64,000 bases of DNA from assembly GCF_038592905.1 (NCBI RefSeq), contig NZ_CP151943.1:4290501-4354500 (forward strand). Reading direction: 5' to 3'. Shown here one piece after another: positions 34,573 to 44,275 of the stretch. The DNA is from Neobacillus sp. FSL H8-0543 (GTDB taxonomy: Bacteria; Bacillota; Bacilli; Bacillales; Cytobacillaceae). The notes beneath the pieces are model-generated. The model saw nothing but the letters and a program-made list of their open reading frames with translations, searched no databases and was not told the DNA's origin. Both the position numbers and the translations under genes were made by a program. The stretch's first letter is position 1, and the number at the start of each line of letters is the position of its first letter.

Positions 34573-37500
34573 AATTGTTGGCCTAAAGTATGATGGCATG
34601 CAAAAGCAATATAAAGATACCACATTTAATTTCCATAACGAAGAGACCTCAACAAATGGTTTAATTGCGATGATGAATGGCGGTGGGAAAGGTGTGTTCC
34701 TGCAAACAATCTTCCAAATACTTAAACCTGGAACATCTTGGGGAAAACAAAATAATCGTTATTATCAGCAGTATTTTTTTAATAATAAAGAGCAATTTAT
34801 TCCCTATACCTTTCATGTGCTCATTCAATGGGAATTGGACGGTGCAGACCGCAGGCATCTGATAACTGGGGGAATGTTTTCTGCCGAACAAAGGATTTCA
34901 TTGAGTGAAGAAAGTGGAAACGAAAGTAAGACATTGGAACAGGAAGCAAAGATTCTACCTAATATTACCTTTTATACAAGGGAATTTGAACGGAAAGAAG
35001 AGGCGTCGCTTGAACATATTCCGCTTTTTGAAAATGATGAAGTCGCTGAAACTGAAAGCTTGAAGGACTATTTAAAGTGGAATGGTTTTGATGTTTACCG
35101 AGATACCAAGAAGCATTATCGTATCCTTGATACATACGGAATTAACCGTAAAGACTGGGATATTATGAAGGAGATTAACAAGGATGAAGGGGGCGTTGGG
35201 AAATACTTTGAGGGCGCGGAGGATGATCATTCTCTGTTCCAAAAACGAATCATTCCCACCGTTAGCCAAGTATTACATCGAACCGAACATCAAAAGAATG
35301 ATCTTGTGGAGATTTTCAAAAGTCAGGCGAGTATCGCGAAGGACTTACCTATTCTCTTAAAAAGAGAGCAAGCCCATAAAGAGTTTTTAGAGGATATTGT
35401 CCCATTTGAAGAGCACTTAGCTAAAGGGGTCGAACATAAAGAAATTGTTGATGTGAGTATAAAGGTAGGAAGACAGCTGCTAGGTGCGCTAGAGTATTTG
35501 AAGCAATCGGAAGAGGAAACGCTGCGTACTTTAGAGAAAGATATTGAGAAATTAACCTTAAAACAAGCAGATTTACGCTATCAAAAAGACAATTTAGAAT
35601 TTGCAGTCGCTCATAGAGAGGTAATTAATTGGGATAGGAAGTTAGTGGAAGAAAGGAAAAAGCATATTTCCTTACAAGAGATTCTTATAGAAAAACAGGA
35701 ACGAAAAGAACAGTTGAGCTTTCAACTTTTGTTAAAAGAATGGAATGAGAACGAACAAACAATTCGTGCACTTTCACAGCAGATAGCGAAATTGGAACAA
35801 AATAGCGGCTTAGAGCAAGTGAATCAAAGAATGGATGAAATCAAACAAGAAGCTATCAAAAAATGGGAGCAGTCCTATCTATCAATTCAAGAAGCCGTTA
35901 GGACATATCTTGGGTATCAAAAATTCTTAAAGAAAAAAGGATCAGAGCTGTCCGTAAAGGATAAACAAAAGACAAAATCCATCGCAAAGCTTAGTACGGA
36001 GATTGATTTACTATATACCCAAATGCATACCTTTGAGACTAAGGAAGCGGCACTCATCCAAGAATTCGGTGACCGCTTAACCTATGATTTAAAAGGCTAT
36101 ACCCTCATGCTTTCTAAACAAATTGAGGAGAAAAAGGCTAAGCTGGAAGAACTGCAAGCAAAGGATAAAGAATCTAGAAAGAGGCAAACAGAACTTGCCA
36201 CTTCCCAGGGGACGATTGTCCAATCTATTAAGTTTTCAGAAGAAAAATGTAATGAGTTAAATCTAGCAAACGAAGCGCAAAAGCAAAAAGAAGCAAAACT
36301 ATTTGATAAGCTTCACGGATTAGTAACAGATATTACTGCACCTTTTACTCACTCGCTCTTGTCTAAATATGCAATTCAGATAGAAGAGATACTGGGCCAA
36401 AACAAACAGCAGGGTGAACAAATAAAAAAAGAACTTTGGGAAACGCAGCTCGACCACCGTTTAAATGATGAGCACTTCTGGATTGCCAATAAAGATGTAA
36501 AAGAGCTAAAGGAATGGATTGATGAGAAGACGGGCATCGATGTGTTTTATGGAACTCAATACCTCCAATCATTAAAAACAGAAGAATTGGCGAAGCTCAT
36601 TATTACTTATCCGCTTTTACCATACGGTTTGGTCGTAAATGGGCAGCAATGGCAAAAAATTAATCAGCAGGTTCTTTCTGGAAGAATGTTTAAAAGTCCT
36701 GTTCCCATTTTCTTACGTGAGGAAATGAACAGCGAAAATCACGAGCAATCGTTTGTGATCATTAATGGAACGGAGCAAGAGCTGTTAACAGATAAAAATC
36801 AATTTACTAACTGGAAAATTAAGATTGCTAAGCAAATAGATGAAAAGAAAGATACTCTGCTTGAAATTGAAAAAACAGAATCATCCTTACGTCGAATGTT
36901 AAAAGAAATCGATCGATTTTTATCAAACCAACTTTCTAGTGATATTGAAAAAGCTCTCAATCAGGAACAGAATGCACTTTTTTCTAAGAGAACAAAATTT
37001 CAAGAAATCACCACACTAGAAGAAAAAGAAAAAGAATTACAACTAGGGTTAAGAGAACAACTGGAGAAAACAACGCAAAAGATAGAAAAGCTTACCAACG
37101 ATGTAGAAACATTAGAAGATTTTGAACGCGAAAAAACGCAGTATCAAGAAAATAAACGGGTGAAGCTGGAAAAAGTGAAACAAAAGGAAGCCTATGTCGA
37201 CCTTCAGCAAGAGATAGGTAAAGAGCACCAAATAATTGTTGACCTTCAAAACGAGTGGAATCAAACGTATTTTGAATGGAAGCTGACAACGGAACAAACG
37301 ATAAAGGAGATAAGGTTCTTTATTAAAGAAGCGGTTTTTCCTGCAGATGAAAAAGCGGACCAAAGTGAAGAAATTCCGCGTTTATCACCACATTTATTAG
37401 AAGAGATTAATGGGAGTATTGAAGAGCTAAAGCAGCTCCAAAAATCAAAAGAAGAACAGGCAAGAGAGTTACTTGTTATTCAAGCAAAAATAGAAACGGA

Positions 37501-39019
37501 ACAAAAGCAGCAAACGAAATTAGAGAAAAAACTCAATACTCATAGTATCGATTGGAATCAAGCTACCGTCCCTGACGAACCTATAAGTATATTAGAAAAT
37601 ATGATCCAAACCGCACAAAAGGAAGCAAAGACAGCTGAAAAAGAGGAACGGGAACAAGGTACGGCTGTAACAGTAGCAGAAACGTCCTTAAAGCATGCGA
37701 CCGAACAACGTGACAAGTCAGGTAAAAAAATTGCAAAGCATGAAAAACAGCCTGAAGAATGGGAAGATCTTGACCTTGATGTAAAGGCCCTAGAAATTAA
37801 AGACCAAATGAAAATTACGAAAGAAGAAGTAAAACAGGCTGAGAAACGCCAAAAAGAAACAGAAACGAATATTACTGGTTACGAAGGAGACTTGTTAACT
37901 TTATCCGTTATCCTAAAGGAAGAAGCGGCAGTATTTACGGATAATGAATTAGAAATGATTAAGAGCCAAGGTAGAGCATGTATTCTATCCTGGTGTGAAG
38001 AACATCAAGCGATACAGGAGGAAGGCAAAGAGAAGCATGCGAAAATTGAGCAATCATTACGTAATTTGAAGCTTACGATTGAAGGAAAAGATTGGGAAAT
38101 TCGTTTTAAGAATGAAGTATTAACAACATTAGACCATATGGATATGAGGCACTATACCCATGTTCAAAGTGTCGTCAAAAATATGAAGCGTTTTTCACAA
38201 AGCGGGTTGGAACAATTAGAACGCGACAAAGAAAGAGCAGAACAGGCTCAAAACTTCTGGTCTAGCCGTGCCAGCATGAAAGTGATGAGCATTTCAGAGG
38301 CCATTCGTTCGATGATTGCAAAAATGAAGCTAAAAAATGAACGAGGATCCTTTCCACTCGTCCAGCTCAAGGAGGACATCTTACCTAAAAAAGCTGAAGA
38401 TATTGAACCGCTGCTAAAGCAGCATTTTGTAGCAGCTATTAACAAAATTACCAAACAATTTGATCGGATTGATGATCATAATCAATCATTAGACCAAGAA
38501 ATAAAACAACTCATTAGTGATGAGCAAATATTATTTGTTTCACTAAGAAGTCGATATCCAGAGCTACTTGTCTATAATATGCGAACGGATAATGCCTTTA
38601 TGTATGGGAAGCCGCAAAGGGAGCATTATTCAACCTGGCAGACAATTAATCAAGGTTCCAAGACGAAATCTGATGGAAGTGGTGGACAAAAGCTATCAGC
38701 TCGAATGGTTATGATGATGATGTTATTGTCCGTTAAAAGCGAAACAGATCATAGCTGGGTTCCTTTAGTCTGTGATAATCCGTTCGGACAAGCTGCCTCG
38801 GCACACGTCCTTGACCCGATATTTGCCGTTGCTGAAAAGCTAAAGTTCCAATTCATCGTTGTTACTCCACCTGAATTGGTGAAAACGGAAATTAGTCAAA
38901 GATTTGATGCCTATTATAAATTGGACTTTATTCGTGAAAAAGGAAAAGAAATTGTTTCTGACACGATTGTTCCAGCCTTTCGGATTTACCAGGGAGAGGA
39001 AGCAGCTCTAGTAAAGTAA
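34544..39019 (+). CDS. jetC: Wadjet JetC (SMC/MukB-like ATPase)
   Basis: A 1491-residue SMC-type ATPase. Walker A is LIAMMNGGGKGVFLQTIF near residue 40. Long Glu/Lys-rich coiled coils run from about 280 to 600 and 740 to 1250, with a hinge region between. The signature motif SGGQKLSARMVMMMMLL lies near 1385 and Walker B-like VPLVCDNPFGQAAS near 1410; here the usual Asp-Glu pair reads Asp-Asn. It is the loop-extruding motor of the anti-plasmid system. ATG at 34544 or 34550 is possible; GAGGTGG precedes both. It appears intact. Confidence 0.92.
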   Translation: MSMPKIYRIRIVGLKYDGMQKQYKDTTFNFHNEETSTNGLIAMMNGGGKGVFLQTIFQILKPGTSWGKQNNRYYQQYFFNNKEQFIPYTFHVLIQWELDGADRRHLITGGMFSAEQRISLSEESGNESKTLEQEAKILPNITFYTREFERKEEASLEHIPLFENDEVAETESLKDYLKWNGFDVYRDTKKHYRILDTYGINRKDWDIMKEINKDEGGVGKYFEGAEDDHSLFQKRIIPTVSQVLHRTEHQKNDLVEIFKSQASIAKDLPILLKREQAHKEFLEDIVPFEEHLAKGVEHKEIVDVSIKVGRQLLGALEYLKQSEEETLRTLEKDIEKLTLKQADLRYQKDNLEFAVAHREVINWDRKLVEERKKHISLQEILIEKQERKEQLSFQLLLKEWNENEQTIRALSQQIAKLEQNSGLEQVNQRMDEIKQEAIKKWEQSYLSIQEAVRTYLGYQKFLKKKGSELSVKDKQKTKSIAKLSTEIDLLYTQMHTFETKEAALIQEFGDRLTYDLKGYTLMLSKQIEEKKAKLEELQAKDKESRKRQTELATSQGTIVQSIKFSEEKCNELNLANEAQKQKEAKLFDKLHGLVTDITAPFTHSLLSKYAIQIEEILGQNKQQGEQIKKELWETQLDHRLNDEHFWIANKDVKELKEWIDEKTGIDVFYGTQYLQSLKTEELAKLIITYPLLPYGLVVNGQQWQKINQQVLSGRMFKSPVPIFLREEMNSENHEQSFVIINGTEQELLTDKNQFTNWKIKIAKQIDEKKDTLLEIEKTESSLRRMLKEIDRFLSNQLSSDIEKALNQEQNALFSKRTKFQEITTLEEKEKELQLGLREQLEKTTQKIEKLTNDVETLEDFEREKTQYQENKRVKLEKVKQKEAYVDLQQEIGKEHQIIVDLQNEWNQTYFEWKLTTEQTIKEIRFFIKEAVFPADEKADQSEEIPRLSPHLLEEINGSIEELKQLQKSKEEQARELLVIQAKIETEQKQQTKLEKKLNTHSIDWNQATVPDEPISILENMIQTAQKEAKTAEKEEREQGTAVTVAETSLKHATEQRDKSGKKIAKHEKQPEEWEDLDLDVKALEIKDQMKITKEEVKQAEKRQKETETNITGYEGDLLTLSVILKEEAAVFTDNELEMIKSQGRACILSWCEEHQAIQEEGKEKHAKIEQSLRNLKLTIEGKDWEIRFKNEVLTTLDHMDMRHYTHVQSVVKNMKRFSQSGLEQLERDKERAEQAQNFWSSRASMKVMSISEAIRSMIAKMKLKNERGSFPLVQLKEDILPKKAEDIEPLLKQHFVAAINKITKQFDRIDDHNQSLDQEIKQLISDEQILFVSLRSRYPELLVYNMRTDNAFMYGKPQREHYSTWQTINQGSKTKSDGSGGQKLSARMVMMMMLLSVKSETDHSWVPLVCDNPFGQAASAHVLDPIFAVAEKLKFQFIVVTPPELVKTEISQRFDAYYKLDFIREKGKEIVSDTIVPAFRIYQGEEAALVK

Positions 39020-39046
39020 GACAATGATAAATTGAAGACTAACGTA

Positions 39047-39079
39047 AAAATCCCACTATCTTATGGAAAGTGGGATTTT
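39047..39079 (+). terminator. Terminator of the Wadjet operon
   Basis: AAAATCCCACT and AGTGGGATTTT form perfect 11-bp arms with an 11-nt loop, 27 bases after jetC. Confidence 0.8.
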
Positions 39080-39400
39080 ATGTTATATCTTAGAGAATCC
39101 AGAACGTGTTGCAAAATTGAATTTAAAAGAATTATCATGAGAGATATTTTTTTTGACAGTTACCATAAATAGAACTTGAAGCAATTTGTACAGTAACCAC
39201 AAAAAATAGGCAAGAAAAAATAAACCAAAGATGGTGGCATTTTTTATTTGAGAATAGTGTTAAAATTCAGAATATATGTTAAGATATTTTAAAAGGAGAC
39301 AAGGAATATTCGTTTGGAAGGCAATGTAAAAAGAGCTGTCAAAAGATACATAGGAAGAATCTATAAGCAATCCATAAAATCTAATAAGAGAGGATGAAAA
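39080..39400 (+). other. Leader region before mhpF
   Basis: AT-rich and without a gene. TTGACA at about 39151 has no good -10 element at the right distance. GTTAC/GTAAC half sites lie at about 39157 and 39216. A GAGAGGA site precedes the mhpF start. Confidence 0.3.
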
Positions 39401-40300
39401 TTGGTGGATAAAAAGGTAAATGTTGCGATTATTGGCTCGGGAAACATAGGAACGGATTTAATGAAGAAATTATTGAGAAGTGATGTTCTAAACCCTACTG
39501 TCATGATTGGTGTGGATCCACAATCTAGAGGATTGGCTTTAGCAAGAGAAAATGGCATAGAGACAATTGATTATGGAATTAAAGGGCTGGAAGAAAAACC
39601 TGAGCTTGCAGATATAGTCTTTGATGCGACATCAGCAAAAGCTCACCACGTACATGCGGCAATCTTAAAAAAGCTTGGGAAAAAAGTCATTGACCTAACT
39701 CCAGCTGCTGTTGGACCATATTGTGTGCCGGCAGTTAGTTTGGATAAGGAAGCAGTATATTCTCATGAAAATGTAAATATGGTTACTTGTGGAGGACAAG
39801 CAACCGTTCCTATAATGAAAGCGATTTCTGATATTGTATCTGTTGAGTATGGGGAAATTATTGCCTCGATTTCTAGTAAAAGTGCTGGCCCAGGAACAAG
39901 ACAAAACATTGACGAGTTTACAGAAACAACTGCACATGCATTAATAGAAATTGGCGGAGCAAAAAAGGCAAAAGCATTAATAGTTTTAAATCCGGCTGAT
40001 CCTCCAATATTAATGAGAAATACAGTGTTTGCTAAGTTAGAAGGAAATTATGTAGGGAGAGAAAATGAAATCATTGATTCTATTTATAAAATGGTAGAAT
40101 CCGTAAAAGAATATGTGCCTGGTTATCACTTAATGTCTGAACCGGTTATTAAAGATGGAATCGTAAAAGTATTTGTTGAGGTTGAGGGTCTGGGGGATTA
40201 CTTACCAAAATACTCAGGGAATCTTGATATTATTACTTCTGCAGCTGTTCGCACTGCAGAGGTAATAGCAACTTCCATTGCTGTAAAGGAGAATAGATGA
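39401..40300 (+). CDS. mhpF: Acetaldehyde dehydrogenase (acylating)
   Basis: A 299-residue protein of the MhpF/BphJ family. It has the NAD-binding [20 protein letters not shown] at the N-terminus and the catalytic Cys in [13 protein letters not shown] near residue 130. It converts acetaldehyde, CoA and NAD to acetyl-CoA and is the last step of meta-cleavage aromatic pathways. It works as a channelled complex with the aldolase encoded next, whose ATG overlaps this stop (ATGA). Start is TTG 39401 or GTG 39404 after GAGAGGA. Length is normal and all key motifs are present. Confidence 0.93.
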   Translation: MVDKKVNVAIIGSGNIGTDLMKKLLRSDVLNPTVMIGVDPQSRGLALARENGIETIDYGIKGLEEKPELADIVFDATSAKAHHVHAAILKKLGKKVIDLTPAAVGPYCVPAVSLDKEAVYSHENVNMVTCGGQATVPIMKAISDIVSVEYGEIIASISSKSAGPGTRQNIDEFTETTAHALIEIGGAKKAKALIVLNPADPPILMRNTVFAKLEGNYVGRENEIIDSIYKMVESVKEYVPGYHLMSEPVIKDGIVKVFVEVEGLGDYLPKYSGNLDIITSAAVRTAEVIATSIAVKENR

Positions 40301-41304
40301 TGACTAAAAAGATTACTATTAATGACGTAACACTTCGTGATGGAATGCATGCTGTTTCTCACCAGTATTCTAAAGAACAAATTGCTGAGTTAACTAGGAT
40401 AATAGATGAAGCTGGAGCAGATATCATTGAAGCGACACATGGTGATGGTTTGGGTGGAAGTTCTATTCAGTTCGGTTTATCAAAAGAAACAGAGTCAGAT
40501 ATTATATCCACAGCAGTAGCTAATGCGAAAAATGCAAAAATAGCCGTCCTTCTTCTTCCTGGGGTTGGTACTATTGACCAGTTAAAGAATGCTAGGGAGC
40601 TAGGTGCTTCTGTTGTAAGAGTTGCAACACATTGTACGGAGGCTGATGTATCCGAACAACATATAAAAGCTGGCATTTCCCTTGGTATGGATACAGTGGG
40701 GTTTCTTATGATGTCACATAGAACAACTCCGGAAAATCTTTTGGTGGAAGCAAAGAAAATGGAGTCATATGGAGCACAAACTGTTTATGTCGTAGATTCC
40801 GCTGGTGCTTTGACAATGGATGATGTGCGTCGCAGAGTTTCCCTTTTTAAAGACAATTTAAATGTAGAAATTGGGTTCCACGCACATAATAACCTCTCCC
40901 TCGGAGTAGCTAATTCAATTGTAGCCATTGAAGAAGGTGCTACAAGAATAGATGGCAGTCTTGCGGGAATGGGAGCTGGTGCAGGTAATGCTGCGCTCGA
41001 GCAACTTATTGCTGTCATGAATAAACTAAAAATTCAGCATAATATGGATCTCTATAAAACCATGGATGCTGCTGAATACGTTATGAAACCGATAATGGTA
41101 AGACCTGTTCAAATAGATAGACTGAGCTTAACACTTGGTTATACAGGTGTGTATTCTTCTTTCTTACTTTTTGCAGAACGAGCTGGGAAAGAATATGGCG
41201 TAGATCCTAGAGATATTTTAACTAAAATAGCAGAGATGGGAGCTGTAGGGGGACAGGAAGACTGGATTATTCCAGTGGCACAGGAATTAGCAAGGAGTAA
41301 ATAA
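40297..41304 (+). CDS. mhpE: 4-hydroxy-2-oxovalerate aldolase
   Basis: A 335-residue aldolase of the MhpE/BphI/DmpG family. The HMGL-like N-terminus [18 protein letters not shown] carries the catalytic Arg and Asp, [13 protein letters not shown] near residue 195 has the metal-binding His pair, and [14 protein letters not shown] follows. It cleaves 4-hydroxy-2-oxovalerate to pyruvate and acetaldehyde, using a divalent metal. Overlap with mhpF implies coupled production of the channelling complex. The upstream hydratase step is supplied by the MhpD-like gene at 50299. Confidence 0.93.
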   Translation: MMTKKITINDVTLRDGMHAVSHQYSKEQIAELTRIIDEAGADIIEATHGDGLGGSSIQFGLSKETESDIISTAVANAKNAKIAVLLLPGVGTIDQLKNARELGASVVRVATHCTEADVSEQHIKAGISLGMDTVGFLMMSHRTTPENLLVEAKKMESYGAQTVYVVDSAGALTMDDVRRRVSLFKDNLNVEIGFHAHNNLSLGVANSIVAIEEGATRIDGSLAGMGAGAGNAALEQLIAVMNKLKIQHNMDLYKTMDAAEYVMKPIMVRPVQIDRLSLTLGYTGVYSSFLLFAERAGKEYGVDPRDILTKIAEMGAVGGQEDWIIPVAQELARSK

Positions 41305-41361
41305 ACATAATCAAATCATTAATAATCTCTTTACGGAAGGGTACTTCCCTCGCTAAGTGGT

Positions 41362-41394
41362 GTGCATTTCTTTAGGAAGAGATGCACTTTTTTT
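41362..41394 (+). terminator. Terminator after mhpFE
   Basis: GTGCATTTC pairs with GAGATGCAC (one G-U) around an 11-nt loop and is followed by seven T residues. Confidence 0.8.
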
Positions 41395-41446
41395 GGCGTG
41401 TTCAGCAAGCTTTAAAGTAAAATAACTTACACTAGGAGGAGCTATT

Positions 41447-42793
41447 TTGTCATTAAGCAATGAGATAGTGCATGCTATTCGTCAAAGACAGAAACGAGGA
41501 TTGCCAGAAGAAATTCGTGAAAAGGTGATTCTCCATATATGCGATACGATTGCTATTTCCTTAGCTTCTTATAAAGGAGCACCTATTGCTTTAAAATCGA
41601 TAGCGGGTCTTTCTATAGGTGTAAAAGGTGGGACGGGTCGAGTAATAGGAAGTGAGCATCGATTACCTCCCGCCTATGCTGCATTTGCTAATACGGCTTT
41701 AGCACATGCTTTAGACTATGATGACATCAATGATTTAGCTAGAATCCATCCAACACCTGTTACCTTAGCTGCCGCATTAGCAGCTGCTGACGCTGAGGAT
41801 ACAAGCAAAACGGACCTTATTACTGCAGTTGGACTTGGTAACGAGTTGTTGTGTCGATTTGGCTATGCAATAGAGCCCAGGGGTACTGGTACAGATTCCA
41901 AATGGTTCTTAAGTCAACTGTTTGGTTATTTAGGTGCCACAATCACTGCCGGACTTGTCCTTGGATTAGACGATAATGAGTTAGTTCATGCCTTAGGACT
42001 GGCATATATGCAAGTAGCTGGTGGTAAAGAGCCAGGAGTGGGTACTGGTTCCCAGGCTAGATCCATTTATCCGGCATTTTCATCAATGGGAGGTGTTCAA
42101 GCAGCATTTTTGGCTCGAGAAGGGGTGAGCGCACCTGCAAGTTGTCTGGATGGAAAGACGGGTCTTTTTCTAAATTATTTTGGGAAGAACCTAAATGAAA
42201 AACAACGAAGTGTATTGTTGGACACTGAAACATGGGCGTTTTCCGATACATCTATTAAACTTTATCCTAGCTGTCGTTACTCACATCCATTTATTAAATC
42301 TGCCCTTGTACTTCGAAATCATTTTAGGCATGATGAAGTTGACCAAATTGTGATAGGGGTAAATGAAACAGCGAATATGTTATGTCAACCACTTGAGGAT
42401 CGTTGTCATCCTAAAACATTACAGGATGCTAAATTTAGTATTCCTTTTATGGTTGCATTTGCATTTGTTCATGGGAGTGTTCACTTGAATAATCTGACGG
42501 AGGGAGCTCTTATGGATACTCAGGTTTTAAATTTGACTAAGCGTATAAAAATTGAGCAAACACAGTCTGATACTCCTGGAATTCCTATAGGAGATATTAA
42601 GATAGTAACCGCCCATGGAACAAAAAGACATTTAGAACGTATACTTCCTGAAACACATATTGATGCAGTTAAGAAGAAATTTACCGAATGTTGTATGTAT
42701 GCAAACGTATCCAATCCAGAAGTGCTGTGGGAAACGTTAAGCCATAATTTAGTTTTTGATGGAGTAAACAAATTACCAATAATAATTCATTAA
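41447..42793 (+). CDS. MmgE/PrpD family protein
   Basis: A 448-residue member of the MmgE/PrpD fold (2-methylcitrate dehydratase, cis-aconitate decarboxylase, iminodisuccinate lyase). Conserved pieces are AHALDYDDINDLARIHPT near residue 88 with the active-site Asp/His, and YPSCRYSHPFI near 280. The methylcitrate cycle genes are absent, and it lies among aromatic catabolic genes, so it may act on a di- or tricarboxylic product of ring cleavage; that is inference. TTG start with AGGAGG upstream. The C-terminus is complete. Confidence 0.82.
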   Translation: MSLSNEIVHAIRQRQKRGLPEEIREKVILHICDTIAISLASYKGAPIALKSIAGLSIGVKGGTGRVIGSEHRLPPAYAAFANTALAHALDYDDINDLARIHPTPVTLAAALAAADAEDTSKTDLITAVGLGNELLCRFGYAIEPRGTGTDSKWFLSQLFGYLGATITAGLVLGLDDNELVHALGLAYMQVAGGKEPGVGTGSQARSIYPAFSSMGGVQAAFLAREGVSAPASCLDGKTGLFLNYFGKNLNEKQRSVLLDTETWAFSDTSIKLYPSCRYSHPFIKSALVLRNHFRHDEVDQIVIGVNETANMLCQPLEDRCHPKTLQDAKFSIPFMVAFAFVHGSVHLNNLTEGALMDTQVLNLTKRIKIEQTQSDTPGIPIGDIKIVTAHGTKRHLERILPETHIDAVKKKFTECCMYANVSNPEVLWETLSHNLVFDGVNKLPIIIH

Positions 42794-42799
42794 AATCTT

Positions 42800-42855
42800 T
42801 AGGGTCAGCTCCATAAGCGAGTAAAGTAATACTGCATTGATGGCCTGACCCTTTT
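42800..42855 (+). terminator. Terminator after the MmgE/PrpD gene
   Basis: AGGGTCAG pairs with CTGACCCT across a 36-nt loop and is followed by TTTTT. The long loop makes it less certain than the others. Confidence 0.65.
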
Positions 42856-42869
42856 TGTCGTGACTGAAA

Positions 42870-42902
42870 CCTAATCAAAAGCTCCCATTGATGAGAAGTT
42901 CA
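42870..42902 (-). pseudogene. Beginning of a lost gene: strong RBS and ten codons
   Basis: Downstream of the broken SDR, in the same direction, AAAGGAGGG stands at ideal distance from a GTG that opens only ten codons (MNFSSMGAFD) before a TAG. A second operon gene probably began here and was deleted. It could also be a short leader peptide, but no attenuator is visible. Confidence 0.4.
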
Positions 42903-42921
42903 CGATTTTCCCTCCTTTAGA

Positions 42922-43672
42922 TTAAATTCCTCTCACTCCGCCATCTGAAACGATTGATGAACCAGTCATATAAGATGAATCATCAGAAGTTAAAAATAGA
43001 ATTGTTTTGGCTTGCTCTTCTGATGTCGACATGCGGCCCATTGGAATCTTCCTTTCCATATGAGGCTTATTTGGATTATCTGCGATCATTTCAGTATAGT
43101 CGACACCTGGCAATGAGCAATTGACCCGAATGCCTTTATTGGCATATTCAGAAGCAACAACTTTAGACATGTGAGTGACACCAGCTTTGACAAAACTATA
43201 GAGTGCAAGGGTGGTCCTAACACTTAAGGCAGCCAAGGAAGTGACGTTGACAATATTACCTGATTTTCGTTTTTCCATATGTGGGAGCACAAGCTGCATG
43301 GCGAGAAAATAGGAATAGGCATCAAGGGTGACAAATTCCTCCCAGTCACTTTTTGTTAATTCAATGAAGGGTTTCTCAACAATTTTCCGTCATTGTTAAT
43401 AAGAATATCAATTTGTCCATATGTGTCTATCGTGCTATTAACCAATCTCTCAACCTGGTCATCCTTTGTCATATCTGTTTGAATAAACTTGGCTTCACCG
43501 CCTTGAGAAATGATGGATTGAACAATATGCTCTCCTTTTTCACTACGTCTGCCAACTACAACAACCTCGGCTCCTTTAGTGGCAAATAACTTGGCCATGG
43601 ATTCCCCAATTCCAATGTACTTCCGGTAACTATTGCTACTTTATTATGTGATTTTCCAGAACCGTTTTTCAT
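42922..43672 (-). pseudogene. Frameshifted short-chain dehydrogenase (SDR)
   Basis: Read across frames this is a complete SDR close to the intact copy at 59622. The ATG at 43672 gives NKVAIVTGS, then a frame change near 43620 leads into GIGES-like and MAKLFATKGAEVVVVGRR. A second frame change near 43385 breaks ILINN from KPFIELTKSDW. The active-site part (LYSFVKAGVTHMSKVVASEY, with Tyr and Lys) and the end DGGVRGI remain. Two independent frameshifts make it a pseudogene. It probably duplicated with the other cluster module and then decayed. Confidence 0.85.
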
Positions 43673-44058
43673 AGTAATAACCCCTTTCTTTTGGAATAAA
43701 TAGTACTGCTATTTTCGTTATTGAAATAAAGGAAACAAAAACTAAAATTTCAGTTTACCTTTTATCGCTAAAAAGGGAGTGCCTTTATACTCTAACTATA
43801 ATTTTAATTCGCTATTTTTAAAATATCAATAAATTACGAGTATTCCTAAAATTGAGAAGAAAAAGAGGAAAATAATTCAGCCAAATAGTAATTTTATAGC
43901 TAAAATGGATTCAACCAAAATTTGATGGAACCAACAAATGGATACGGTTTAAAGGGATAGAGGTTATTGGTTCTTACATAAACAATAGAGAATAAGTGGT
44001 ATTCTATTATTTTGTTGTATTTTAGATAATTTTGAATAAATAAAACTTTCAGAATATA

Positions 44059-44087
44059 TTGACAGGGAATTACTGTGCGATTAGAAT
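44059..44087 (+). promoter_or_regulatory. SigA promoter of the MFS gene
   Basis: A perfect TTGACA and TAGAAT are separated by 17 bases. The predicted start point is near 44094, just before a cre box. Confidence 0.7.
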
Positions 44088-44099
44088 TACAATTAGTTA

Positions 44100-44113
44100 A
44101 TGAAAACGCTTTA
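44100..44113 (+). promoter_or_regulatory. cre box (CcpA operator) of the MFS gene
   Basis: ATGAAAACGCTTTAAA lies immediately downstream of the predicted transcription start, a position where CcpA blocks transcription. The same TGAAAxCGCTT core occurs at 45693 and 59512. Confidence 0.6.
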
Positions 44114-44275
44114 AACAACTAGAACGAATTTATTGGAAATGGAAAGGTAAAATTTTAGAAGGGAATAAAACTGTAACTTTTGATGGCCACAAAAATACAG
44201 GTTAGGTTATTCCCGAGAAAAGAAAAAATAAAAATAGTAGAAGAAGTTGAAAATGAATTTAGGGGGAACCAAAGT

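Larger units (their letters stand above)
43673..44275 (+). other. Intergenic region before the MFS transporter
   Basis: AT-rich and without an intact gene; it holds the promoter and cre box listed next. An AAAGGGG ribosome binding site for the broken SDR lies at about 43683-43690 on the minus strand. Confidence 0.5.

Noticed and set aside
34544..39019. JetC as a MukB or chromosomal SMC
   Set aside because: It is flanked by JetA-, JetB- and JetD-like genes including a Toprim protein, which defines Wadjet rather than MukBEF or SMC-ScpAB.
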